The notes beneath the pieces were generated by a model. It was not told the origin of the DNA. It saw nothing but the letters and a program-made list of their open reading frames with translations, and ran no database searches. The position numbers and the translations under genes are program-made. A DNA stretch of 64,000 nucleotides, taken from contig NW_026111743.1 of assembly GCF_024679095.1 (NCBI RefSeq), forward strand, positions 124,001 through 188,000, in the 5' to 3' direction. Position 1 is the stretch's first letter. Every line of letters starts with the position of its first letter. Shown here in pieces: positions 32,550-45,785 of the stretch. The stretch is from Eriocheir sinensis. Taxonomy: Eukaryota > Arthropoda > Malacostraca > Decapoda > Varunidae.

Positions 32550-35500
32550 TCATACAAATACACATTCTTTTCATGATATTTTGTTTATTTATTTTGACAC
32601 GAATTTACATTATTTGATATGTATTTTGTATATATATTTTTATACGTATTTACATAATTTCATATGTATTTTGTATATATATTTCTATATCTACTTTATT
32701 TTATGTGTATTCGTATATATATTTTGAAGCAAATTTACATTGTTTTATATGTATTTTTGAATATCTCTTTCAATACAAATTTACCTTACTGTATATGCAT
32801 TTTGTATATTTATTTCAATACAAATTTAAATATTTTATGTGTATTTTGGTATATATATTTTTTATAAAAAACGCGATAATTTCTGGGAATTTAGCATCTT
32901 TATTTTCATACAAATTTACATTATTTTATTGATATTCTGTGTATTTATTTTGATACGATTTTACATTATTCTATTTTTTTTTGTATATATTTTTTTATAC
33001 ACATTTACATTATTTAATGTGTATCTTGCATATATATTTTATACAAATTTACGTTATTTTAAGTGTATTTGTTTATATATTTTCATTCAAATTCATATTA
33101 TTTGATGTGTATTTTATATATGTACTTCAATACAAATTTACAAATTTTTTGTGTATTTTGTATATTTCTTTTCAAACAAATTTAAATTATTTTTGTGTAT
33201 TTTTGTATATAGTTTTATAGAAATTTAGGTTATTTTATGTACGCATTTACATTATTTAGTGTGTGTTTTGTATATATATTTTTTTTGCAAATTTACTTTA
33301 TTTTATGTGCATTTTTGTACAAATATTTTTTATAGAAATCTGCTTTATTTGTATATGTTTTCTCATACAAATTTACATTATTTTATTGCTATTTTGGTTA
33401 TTTATTTTGATACGAATTACATAATTATATGTGTATTTTGAACATATTTTTTATACGTATTTACATTACTTAATATGTATTTTGTTTATATATTTTTAAA
33501 CAAAAGTACGTTATTATATGTATTTGTATTAATATTTTGATACAGATTTACATTATTTTATGTATTTTGTATGTACATTTCAATTCAAAGTTAGCTTATT
33601 TTAGCTGTATTTTGTATATATATTTTCATACAAATTCAATTACTTTGTATTTTTCTATATAGTTTTATGCAAATTTACGATATTTTATGTGTATTTTGTA
33701 TATTTATATTTATACAAATACACATTCTTTTACTGGTATTTTGTTTATTATTTTTTATACTATTTTTATGTGTATTTTGTATTCATTTTTTAATACGTAT
33801 TTACTTCATTTTATGTGTATTTTGTATATATTTTTATAGAAATCTTCGTTATTTTATGTGTATTCGTATATATATTTTGAAACAAATTTACATTGTTTTA
33901 ATGTATTTTGCATATCTATTTCAATACAAATTTACCTTACAGTATGTGCATTTTTTATATTTATTTTAATACAAATTTTAATATTTTATGTGTATTTTGG
34001 TATATATATTTTTATAAAAAATGCGTTATTTTATGGCTATTTTGCATCTTTATTTTCATACAAAGTTACATTATTTAATTAATATTCTGTGTATTTATTT
34101 TGATACGATTTTACAATATTCTATTTGTGTTTTGTATATATTTTTTATACATATTTACATTATTTAATTAGTATTTTGTATATATATTTGATACAAATTT
34201 ACGTTATTTTAAGTGTATATGTTTATATATTTTCATTCAAATTTCCATTATTTTATGTGTATTTTCTATATGTATTTCAATACAAATTTACCTAATTTTA
34301 TGTGTATTTTGTATATTTATTTTCATACAAATTCAAATTATTTTTGTGTATTTTTGTATATAGTTTTATACAAACTGGTTATTTTATGAGTATTTTGTAT
34401 ATCTATTTTGATACAAATACACATTCTTTTATTGATATTTTGTTTATTCATTTTGACGAGAATTTAAATTATTTAATGTGTATTTTGTATATATATTTTT
34501 ATACGTATTTACATCATTTCATGTGTATTTTGTATATATATTTCTATAGAAATCTACGTTATATTATGTGTATTCGTATATAGATTTTTAAGCAAATTTA
34601 CACTTTTATGTGTATTTTGCATATTTTTTCAATACAAATTTACCTTATTGTATATGAATTTTGTATATTAATTTTAATACAAATTTAATTATTCTATGTG
34701 TATTTTTGTATATGCATTTTTATAAAAATATGCTTTATTTTATAGGTATTTTGCATCTTTATTTTCATACAAATTTACGTTATTTTATCGATATTCAGCT
34801 CATTTATTTTGATACGATTTGACATTATTCTACGGGTATTTTGTATATATATTTCAAAAGAAATTTACCTAGTTTTATGTGTATTTTGATTATCTATTTT
34901 CATACAAACTCAAATTATTTATATGTATATATGTATATATTTCAATACAAATTTTAATTATGTTATGTGTATTTTGTAAATCTATTTTCATTCAAATATA
35001 TATTATTTTGATGGTATTTTGTTGATTTATATTAATACGAACTAACATTATTTTATATGTGCTTTTTATATATATTTTTATACGCATTTACATTATTTAA
35101 TATTTATTTTGAATATATAATTTTATACAAATTCATGGTATTTTATGTGTATTTGTATATATATTTTCATATAAATTTACATTATTTTATGTGTATTTTG
35201 TATATATATTTTATTACAAATTTACCTTATTTTATGTTTATTTTGTATGTGTATTTTGTACGTTTATATTTATACACGTTTACTCATACAAATTTATGTT
35301 ATTTTATTGGTATTTTGTTAATTTATTTTGATACGAATTACATGATTATATGTGTATTTTGTACACATTTTTTTTTATTCGTATTTACATTATTTAATGT
35401 GTATTTTGTTTATATATTTTTATACAAATTTACGTTATTATATGTGTATTTGTATAAATATTTTGATACAAATTTACTTTATTTCATGTATTTTGTATAT

Positions 35501-35882
35501 ATATTTCAATTCAAATTTAGCTTATTTTGTGTGTATTTTGTATATATTTTCATACAAATTTAACTACTTCTGAGTATTTTTGTATATAGTTTTATATAAA
35601 TTTACGTTATTTTATGTGTATTTTGTATATTTATATTTATACAAATACACATTCTTTTATTGGTATTTTGTTTATTTATTTTGATACGAATTTACATTAT
35701 TTTATGTGTATTTTGTATACATTTTTTTATACGTATTTACTTCATTTTATGTGAATTTTGTATATATATTTTTATAGAAATCTACGTTATTTTATGTGTA
35801 TTCGTATACATATTTTGAAACAAATTTTCATTGCTTTATATGTATTTTGCATATCTATTTCAATACAAATTTACCTTATTGT
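32550..35882 (+). repeat. 45-bp satellite block, plus orientation
   Basis: About 73 T-rich monomers. 32.55-33.3 kb resembles 40.8-41.6 kb. The irregular monomers at 34.8-35.05 kb (CAAAAGAAATTTACCTAG) are the inverted counterpart of 12.0-12.25 kb. The right end jumps to minus orientation at ACCTTATTGTACATATAAAA. Confidence 0.85.
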
Positions 35883-37366
35883 ACATATAAAACAATGTAA
35901 ATTTGTTTCAAAATATATGTATATACAAAATACACATAAAATTAAGTAAATACGTATAAAAAAATGTAAACAAAATAAACATAAAATAATGTAAATTCGA
36001 AACAAAATAAATAAACAAAATACCAATAAAAGAATGTGTATTTGTATAAATATAAATGTACAAAATACAGATACAAAATAAACATAAAATAAGGTAAATT
36101 TGTAATGAAATATATGTACAAAATACACATAAAATAATGTAAATTTATATGAAAATATATATACAAATACACATAAAATACCATGAATTTGTATAAAATT
36201 ATATATTCAAAATAAATATTAAATTATGTAAATGCGTATAAAAATATATATACAAAGTACATATAAAATAATGTAAATTCGTATCTATAAATCAACAAAA
36301 TACCAATAAAATAATATATATTTGAATGAAAATAGATTTTCAAAATACACATAACCTATCTAAAATTTGTATTGAAATATATAGAAAAATACATAAAAAT
36401 AATTTGAGTTTGTATGAAAATAGATATTCAAAATACACATAAAATTAGGTAAATTTCTTTGAAATATATATACAAAGTTTCCATAAAATATTGTAAATTT
36501 GTGTCAAAATATATAAACAAATACACATAAAATAACGTGAATTTGAATGAAAAATATATACAAAATACACATAGAATAATGTCAAATCGTATCAAAATGA
36601 ATGAGCAGAGTATCAATAAAATAACGTAAATTTGTATGAAAATAAAGATGCAAAATACCCATAAAATGAAGCATATTTTTATAAAAATACATATAGAAAA
36701 TACAAATAGAATAATTAAATTTGTATTAAAATTAATATACAAAATGCATATACAATAAATTTAAATTTGATTATATTAAATGAAATAAATATACAAAATA
36801 AACATAAAATAAGGTAAATTTGTAATAAAATATATGTAAGAACACACATAAAATAATATAAATTTGTATGAAAATATATACAAATACACATAAAATAACA
36901 TGAATTTGTATAAAATTTGTTTCAAAATATATACGAATACACACAATAAAATAACGTAAATTTTATGAAAATGTATATATAAATACACATAAAGTAATTT
37001 AAATACGTAGAAAATATATATAAAATACACATAAAATAATGTAAATTCGTAAAATTAAATACACAAAATTCCAATAAAAGAATGTATATTTAGGAAAATA
37101 TATACAAAAACAAATAAATAACTAAAATTTGTATAATATATACAAAAATACACATAAATAATTTAAATTTGTTTGAAAATAGATATGCAAAATACACATA
37201 AAGCTAGGCAAATTTGTATTGAAATACATATACAAAACTCATATAAAATAATGTAAATTTGTATGAAAATATATAAACAAATACATATAAAATAACGTAA
37301 ATTTGGATAAAATATATATACAAAATATACATTAAATATTTTAAATATGTATAAAAATATATTATA
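35883..37366 (-). repeat. 45-bp satellite block, minus orientation
   Basis: The block begins with monomers like those at 20.28-20.85 kb. From about 36.78 kb it carries the reverse complement of the B-specific module (13.0-13.45 kb). It ends inside the palindrome at 37351-37382. Confidence 0.85.
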
Positions 37367-37382
37367 TTATATATATTTTTAT
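37351..37382 (-). repeat. 32-bp palindromic switch, reverse form
   Basis: Same 12-bp arms with centre TATATTAT. The left flank is the reverse complement of the right flank at 12848, and the right flank is the reverse complement of the left flank at 12780-12815, so the whole junction is inverted. It marks the start of unit H. Confidence 0.9.
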
Positions 37383-40300
37383 TGATATTTGCGTGATTTA
37401 TGTGTATTTTGTATATGTTTTCTCATAGAAATTTACATTATTTTATTGGTATTTTGTCTATTTATTTTGATACGAATTACATGATTATTTGTGTATTTTC
37501 TACATTTTTTTATACGTATTTACATTATTTAATGTGTATTTTGTTTATATATTTTTATACAAATTTACGTTATTATATGTGTATTTGTATAAGTATTTTG
37601 ATACAAATTTACATCATTTTATGTATTTTGTATATATATTTCAATTCACATTTAGCTTATTTTATGAGTATTTTGTATATCTATTTATTTTAATACAAAA
37701 TCAAATATTTTATGTTTTTTCGTATATATATTTTTATAAAAAATGCGTTATTTTATGGGTATTTTGCATCTTAATTTTCATTCAAATTTACATTATTTTA
37801 TTAATATTTTCTGTATTTATTTTGATACGATTTTACATTATTTTATTTGTGTTTTGTATATATTTTTTTATACATATTTACATTATTTAATGTGTTTTTT
37901 GTATATATATTTGATACAAATTTACGTTATTTTAAGTCTATATGTTTATATATTTTCATTCAAATTTACATTATTTTATGTGTATTTTGTATATGTATTT
38001 CAATACAAATTTACCTAATTTTATATGTTTTTTGTATATTTATTTTCGTACAAGTTTAAATTATTTTTGTGTATTTTTGTATATAGTTTTATACAAATTT
38101 AGGTTATTTTATGTGTATTTTGTATATCTATTTTCATACAAATACACATTCTTTTCATGATATTTTGTTTATCTATTTTGACACGAATTAACATTATTTA
38201 ATGTGTATTTTGTATATAAATTTTTATACGTATTTACATTATTTCAAGTGTATTTTGTATATATATTTCTATAGAAATCTGCGTTATTTTATGTGTATTC
38301 GTATATATATTTTGAAACAAATTTACATTGTTTTATGTGTATTTTGCATATTTTTTTAATACAAATTTACCTTATTGTATGTGCATTTTGTATATTAATT
38401 TTAATACAAATTTGATTAATCTATGTGTATTTTTGTATATGTATTTTTATAAAAATATGCTTTATTTTATGGGTATTTTGCATCTTTATTTTCATACAAA
38501 TTTACATTATTTTATTGATATTCTGTGTATTTATTTTGATATGATTTTACATTATTCTATGTGTGTTTTGTATATATATTTTATATAAAATGTATTTGTT
38601 TTCATTTCATACAAATCTACATTATTTAATGTGTTTTTTGTACATGTATTTAAATACAAATTTAACTAGTTATATGTGTATTTTGTATATCTATTTTGTA
38701 TGTATATTTTCATAGAAATTTACTCTATTTTATGAGTATTCGTATATATATTTTGATACAAATTTACATTATTGATGTGTATTTTGCATATCTATTTCAA
38801 TACAAATTTACTTTATTGTACGTGCATTTTGTATATTTATTTTAATACAAATTTAATTATTTTATATGTATTTTTGTATATATATTTTTATGCAAATATG
38901 CGTTATTATATGGATATTTTGCATCTTTATTTTAATACAAATTTACATTATTTTATTGATATTCTCTTTATTTATTTTGATACGATTTAACATTATTCTA
39001 TGTATATTTTATATATTTCTTTATACATATTTACATTATTTAATGTTCATTTTGTATATATATTTTATCCAAATTTACATTATTTTATGTGTATTTGTTT
39101 ATATATTTTCATACAAATTTACATTATTTTATGTGTTTTTTGTATATATATTTTTCTACGTATTTAAATTATTTTATGTGTATTTTGTATATACATTTTC
39201 ATAAAAAAATTACGTTATTTTATTGTGTGTATAAGTATATATTTTGATACAAATTTTATACAAATTCATGTTATATAATGTGTATTTGTATATATATTTT
39301 CATGCAAATTTATATTATTTTATGTGTATTTTTTCATATATTTCGTTACAAATTTACCTTATTTTATGTTTATTTTGTATATTTATTTCATTCAATTTTA
39401 AATTATTTTATGTGTATATTTGTATTTGTATTTAGGTTATTTTATGTGTATTTTGTATATATATTTTCATCCAAAATTACATTATTTTATTGGTATTTCT
39501 TAATTTAATTCGATACGAATTTAGATTATTTCATAGGTATTTTGTATATATATTTTTATACTCATTTACATTATCTAAAGTGTGTTTTGTATATATATTT
39601 TTATGCAAATTTATTTTATGTTCATTTTGTACATATATTTTATAGAAATTTGCGTTATTTTATGTATATAGTTTTATATAAATTTACGTTATTTTATGTG
39701 CATTTTGTATATTTATATTTATACAAATACACATTCTTTTATTGGTATATTGTTTATTTACATTTATACGAATTTACATTATTTTATGTGTATTTTGTAT
39801 ACATTTTTATTCGTATTTACTTAATTTTATGTGTATTTTGTATATGTATTTTAAAGAAATCTACGTTATTTTATGTGTATTCGTATATATATTTTGAAAC
39901 AAATTTACATTATTTTATATGTATTTTGCATATCTATTTCAATACAAATTTACCTTATTGTATGTGCATTTTGTATATTTATTTTAATACAAGTTCAAAT
40001 ATTTTATGTGTATTTTGGTATCAATAATTTTAAAAATGCGTTATTTTATAGGTATTTTGCATCTTAATTTTCATTTTATATGTACTTTGTATATATATTT
40101 TATACGCTTTTACATTATTTAATATATATTTTGAATATATATTTTATACAAATTCATGGTATTTTATGTGTATTTGTATATATATTTTCATATAAATTTA
40201 CATTATTTTATGTGTATTTTGTACATATATTTTATCACAAATCTACCTTATTTTATGTTTATTTTGTATGTGTATTTAGTATATTTATATTTATCCAAAT

Positions 40301-43300
40301 ACACATTCTTTTATTGGTATTTTGTTTATTTATTTTAATTCGAATTTACATTAATTTATGTGTATTTTGTATACATTTTTTTATACGTATTTACTTAATT
40401 TTATGTGTATTTTGTATATATATATTTTTATAGAAATCTACGTTTTTTTATTTGTATTCGTATATATATTTTGAAACAAATTTACATTGTTTTATATGTA
40501 TTTTTGCATATCTCTTTCAATACAAATTTACCTTATTGTATGTGCATTTTGTATATTTATTTCAATACAAATTTAAATATTTTATGTGTATTTTGGTATA
40601 TATATTTTTATAAGAAATGTGCTATTTTATGGGAATTTTGCATCTTTATTTTCATACAAATTTACATTATTTTATTAATATTCGGTGTATTTATTTTGAT
40701 ACGATTTTACATTATTCTATTTGTGTTGTGTATATACTTTTTTTTATACATATTTACATTATTTAATGTGTATCTTGCACATATATTTTATACAAATTTA
40801 TTATCTATTATATATTTTTATACAAATACACATTCTTTTCATGATATTTTGTTTATTTATTTTGACACGAATTTACATTATTTGATATGTATTTTGTATA
40901 TATATTTTTATACGTATTTACATAATTTCATATGTATTTTGTATATATATTTCTATAGAAATCTACTTTATTTTATGTGTATTCGTATATATATTTTGAA
41001 ACAAATTTACATTGTTTTATATGTATTTTTTAATATCTCTTTCAATACAAATTTACGTTACTGTATATGCGTTTTATATATTTATTTCAATACAAATTTA
41101 AATATTTTATGTGTATTTTGGTATATATATTTTTATAAAAAATGCGATAATTTTTGGGAATTTTGCATCTTTATTTTTATACAAATTTACATTATTTTAT
41201 TGATATTCTGTGTATTTATTTTTATACGATTTTACATTATTCTATTTGTTTTTTGTATATATTTTTTTATACACATTTACATTATTTAATGTGTATCTTG
41301 CATATATATTTTATACAAACTTACGTTATTTTAAGTGTATTTGTTTATATATTTTCATTCAAATTTACATTATTTGATGTGTATTTTGTATATGTATTTC
41401 AATACAAATTTACCTAATTTTATGTGTATTTTATATATTTCTTTTCAAACAAATTTAAATAATTTTTGTGTATTTTTGTATATACTTTTATACAAATTTA
41501 GGCTATTTTATTTACGCATTTACATTATTTAGTGTGTGTTTTGTATATATATTTTTATGCAAATTTACTTTATTTTATGTGCTTTTTTGTACATATATTT
41601 TTATAGAAATTTGCGTTATTTGTATATGTTTTCTCATACAAATTTACATTATTTTATTGCTATTTTGTTTATTTATTTTGATACGAATTACATGATTATA
41701 TGTGTATTTTGTACATATTTTTTATACGTATTTACATTACTTAATGTGTATTTTGTTTATATATTTTTCAACAAAGCTACGTTATTATATGTATTTGTAT
41801 AAATATTTTGATACAGATTTACATTATTTTATGTATTTTGTATGTACATTTCAATTCAAATTTAGCTTATTTTAGCTGTATTTTGTATATTTATATCTTC
41901 ATACAAATTTAATAACTTCTGTGTATTTTTTATTATAGTTTTATACAAATTTACGATATTTTATGTGAATTTTGTATATTTATATTTATACAAATACATT
42001 TTCTTTTACTGGTATTTTGTATTAATTTTTTTATACGTATTTACTTCATTTTATGTGTATTTTCTATATATTATTATAGATATCTACGTTATTTTATGTG
42101 TATTCGTATATATATTTTGAAACAAATTTACATTTTTTTATATGTATTTTGCATATCTATTACATGATTATATGTGTATTTTGTACATATTTTTATACGT
42201 ATTTACTTTACTTAATGTGTATTTTGTTTATATATTTTTAGACAAATCTACGTTATTATATGTATTTGTATAAATATTTTCATACAGATTTACATTATTT
42301 TATGTATTTTGTATGTACATTTCAATTCAAATTTAGCTTATTTTAGGTGTGTTTTGTATATATATTTTCATACAAATTTAATTACTTCTGTGTATTTTTG
42401 TATATAGTTTTATACAAATTTACGATATTTTATGTGTATTTTGTATATTTATATTTATACAAATACACATTCTTTTACTGGTATTTTGTTTATTTATTTG
42501 GATACTATTTTTATGTATATTTTGTATTCATTTTTTTATACGTATTTACTTCATTTTATGTGTATTTTGTATATATTTTTATAGAAATCTACGTTATTTT
42601 GTGTATTTTGAAAGAAATTTACAATGTTTTATATGTATTTTGCATATCTATTTCAATACAAATTTACCTTATAGTATGTGCATGTTTTATATTTATTTTA
42701 ATACAAATTTTAATATTTTATGTGTATTTTGGTATATATATTTTTATAAAAAATGCGTTATTTTATGGCTATTTTGCATCTTTATTTTCATACAAATTTA
42801 CATTATTTTATTAATATTCTGTGTATTTATTGTTGATACGATTTTACATTATTCTATTTGTGTTTTGTATATATTTTTTTATACATATTTACATTATTTA
42901 ATGTGTATATATATTTGATACAAATTTACGTTATTTTAAGTGTATATGTTTATATATTTTCATTCAAATTTCCATTATTTTATGTGTATTTTGTATATGT
43001 ATTTCAATACAAATTTACATAATTTTATGTGTATTTTGTATATTTATTTTCATACAAATACACATTCTTTTATTGATATTTTGTTTATTTATTTACACGA
43101 TAATTTAAATTATTTAATGTGTATTTTGTATATATATATTTTTATACGTATTTACATCATTTCATGTGTATTTTGTATATATATTTCCATAGAAATCTAT
43201 GTTATTTTATGTGTATTCGTATATAGATTTTTATACAAATTTACACTTTTATATGCATTTTGTATATTTTTTCAATACAAATTTATCTTATTGTACGTGC

Positions 43301-43873
43301 ATTTTGTATATTAATTTTAATACACATTTAATTATTCTGTGTGTATTTTTGTATATGTATTTTTAAAAAAATATGCTTTATTTTATGGGTATTTTGCATC
43401 TTTATTTTCATACAAAATTACATTATTTTATTGATATTCTGTGTATTTATTTTGATACGATTTTACATTATTCTATGTATATTTTGTATATCTATTTTAT
43501 ACAAATGTACGTTATTTTATGTGAATTTGTTTTCATTTCATACAAATTTACATTATTTTATGTGTATTTTGTACATGTATTTAAATACAAATTTAACTAA
43601 TTATATGTGTATTTTGTATATCTATTTTCATACAAATTGAAATTTATTTTTTTGTTTTTTTGTATATATTTTTATTCAAATTTTCGTAGTTTTATGTGTG
43701 TTTTGTATATTTATTTTCCTACAAATATACGTTATTTTATCGGAATTTTGTTTAATTTTTTATACGAATTTTTTTTTTTTTAAGTGTATATGATATATAT
43801 ATTTTTATACTTATTTATATAATTTTATATGTATTTTGAATATATATTATCATAGAAATTTACTCTATATATT
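37367..43873 (+). repeat. 45-bp satellite block, plus orientation (unit H copy 1)
   Basis: This is the longest plus block, about 140 monomers. It includes the AGGTTA marker near 39427 and the H1-specific 472-bp tandem duplication from 41691. The right end lies in an A/T-run-rich junction near 43860-43885. Confidence 0.87.
41691..42634 (+). repeat. 472-bp tandem duplication inside H copy 1
   Basis: The segment starting CATGATTATATGTGTATTTT at 41691 restarts at 42163 (offset 472 bp), joined through a shortened TATCTATTA end. H copies 2 and 3 have one copy (about 49911 and 57801). It accounts for most of the 660-bp length difference between H copies 1 and 2. Confidence 0.82.
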
Positions 43874-44396
43874 TATACAAAAAAAATAATAATAATATAA
43901 ATTTGAATGAAAACAAATATACAAAATACACATAAAATTAGTTAAATTTGTATTTAAATACATATACAAAATACACTTAAAATAATGTAAATTTGAATGA
44001 AATTATATAAACAAATACACTTAAAATAACGTTAACTTGTATAGAATATATATAAAAAATACACTTTAAATAATGAAAATATGTATAAAAAATATATACA
44101 AAACACAAATAGCATAATATAAAATCGTATCAACTATAAACACACAGAATATTAATAAAATAATGTACATTTGTATGAAAACTAAGATGCAAAATACCTA
44201 TAAAATAACGCATTTTTTATAAAATTATATATACCAAAATACACATAAAATATTTGAATTTGTATTAAAATAAATATACAAAATGCAAATACAATAAGGT
44301 AAATTTGTATTGAAATGGATATGCAAAATACATATAAAACAATGTAAATTTGTTTCAAAATATATATACGAATACACATAAAATAACGTAGATTTC

Positions 44397-44462
<66 letters not shown>

Positions 44463-45769
44463 AAATACAAATAAAATTAAGTAAATACGAATCAACAATG
44501 TATACAAAATACACATAAAATAATGTAAATTCGTATAAATATAAATAAACAAAATGCACATAAAATAACGTAAATTTGTATAAAACTATATACAAAAATA
44601 CACAGAAGTAATTAAATTTGTATGAAAATAGATATACAAAATACACACAAAATAAGCTAAATTTGAATTGATATATATATATATACAAAATACATAAAAT
44701 AAAGTAAACTCGTTTCAAAATATTTTTAACAAATACACATATAATAACGTAAATTTGTAAAAAATATATAAACAAAATACACATTAAGTAATGTAAATAC
44801 GTATAAAAAAATATTTACAAAATACACAAATAATCAAATCATTCGTATCAAAATAAATAAAAAAAAACTAATTAAATAATGTAAATTTGTATGAGAAAAC
44901 ATATACAAAATACACATAAAATAACGTTTTAAGTTTCTATAAAATATATGTACAAAATGCACATAAAATAGTCTGCATAAAAAAATATATACAAAACACA
45001 CATTAGATAATGTAGAAGATTATAAAAATATGTATACTATACCTATGAAATAATCTAAATTCGTATCGAGTTAAATTAAGAAAATAACAATAAAATAATG
45101 TAATTTTGGATGAAAATATATATAGAAAACACACATAAAATAACCTAAATACAAATACAAATATACACATTAAATAGTTTAAAATTGAATGAAATAAATA
45201 TACAAAATAAACATAAAATAAGGTAGATTTGTAATGAAATATATGTAAGAATACACATAAAATAATATTAATTTGTATGAAAATATATATACAAATACAC
45301 ATAAAATAACACGAATTTGTATGAAATTTGTTTCAAAATATATACGAATACACACAATAAAATAACGTAAATGTATATATAAAATACACAAAAATAATTT
45401 AAATACGTAGAAAAATATATATACAAAATACACATAAAATAATGTAAATTGTAAAAATAAATACACAAAATTCCAATAAAAAAATGTATATTTGTAGGAA
45501 AATATATATACAAAAAAAATAACTAAAATTTGTATAAAAATATATATAAAAATACTCAAAAATAATTTAAATTTGTTTGAAAATAGATATGCAAAATACA
45601 CATAAAGTTAGGCAATTTGTATTGAAATACATATACAAAACTCACATAAAATAATGTAAATTTGTATGAAAATACATAAACAAATACATATAAAATAACG
45701 TAAATTTGGATAAAATATATATACAAAATATACATTAAATATTTTAAATATGTATAAAAATATATTATA
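43874..45769 (-). repeat. 45-bp satellite block, minus orientation (unit H copy 1)
   Basis: About 41 monomers with a (TA)n expansion at 44402-44460. A reverse-complement copy of the AGGTTA marker lies near 45138-45157. The block ends in the palindrome at 45754-45785. Confidence 0.87.
44402..44460. repeat. (TA)n microsatellite, H copy 1
   Basis: 59 bp of TA expanded from the TATATATATAC core of a monomer. The equivalent site in H copy 2 (about 52176) is unexpanded. Confidence 0.94.
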
Positions 45770-45785
45770 TTATATATATTTTTAT
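45754..45785 (-). repeat. 32-bp palindromic switch, reverse form
   Basis: Second reverse-form copy, 8403 bp after the first. It bounds H copies 1 and 2. Confidence 0.9.

Larger units (their letters stand above)
31651..37350. repeat. Transitional satellite zone between the two HOR orientations
   Basis: The zone is made of the same 45-bp monomer family, mostly in plus orientation, with a micro-inverted patch at 32396-32549 and a minus block from 35883. Sub-blocks match parts of both flanking arrays: 35.9-36.4 kb resembles 20.3-20.85 kb in the same orientation, and 34.8-35.6 kb resembles the reverse complement of about 11.9-12.8 kb. It does not fit one copy of either HOR and probably holds rearrangement breakpoints. 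No gene is seen. Confidence 0.7.
37351..45753. repeat. Higher-order repeat unit H, copy 1 (8.40 kb)
   Basis: The unit starts at the 32-bp palindrome (37351-37382). It runs ~6.5 kb in plus orientation and then ~1.9 kb in minus orientation up to the next palindrome at 45754. It is 660 bp longer than copy 2; 472 bp of this is an internal tandem duplication (41691-42162 and 42163 to about 42634). Its sub-blocks are reverse complements of parts of units A/B; for example 41335-41532 corresponds to 15821-16018. No gene is seen. Confidence 0.87.
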
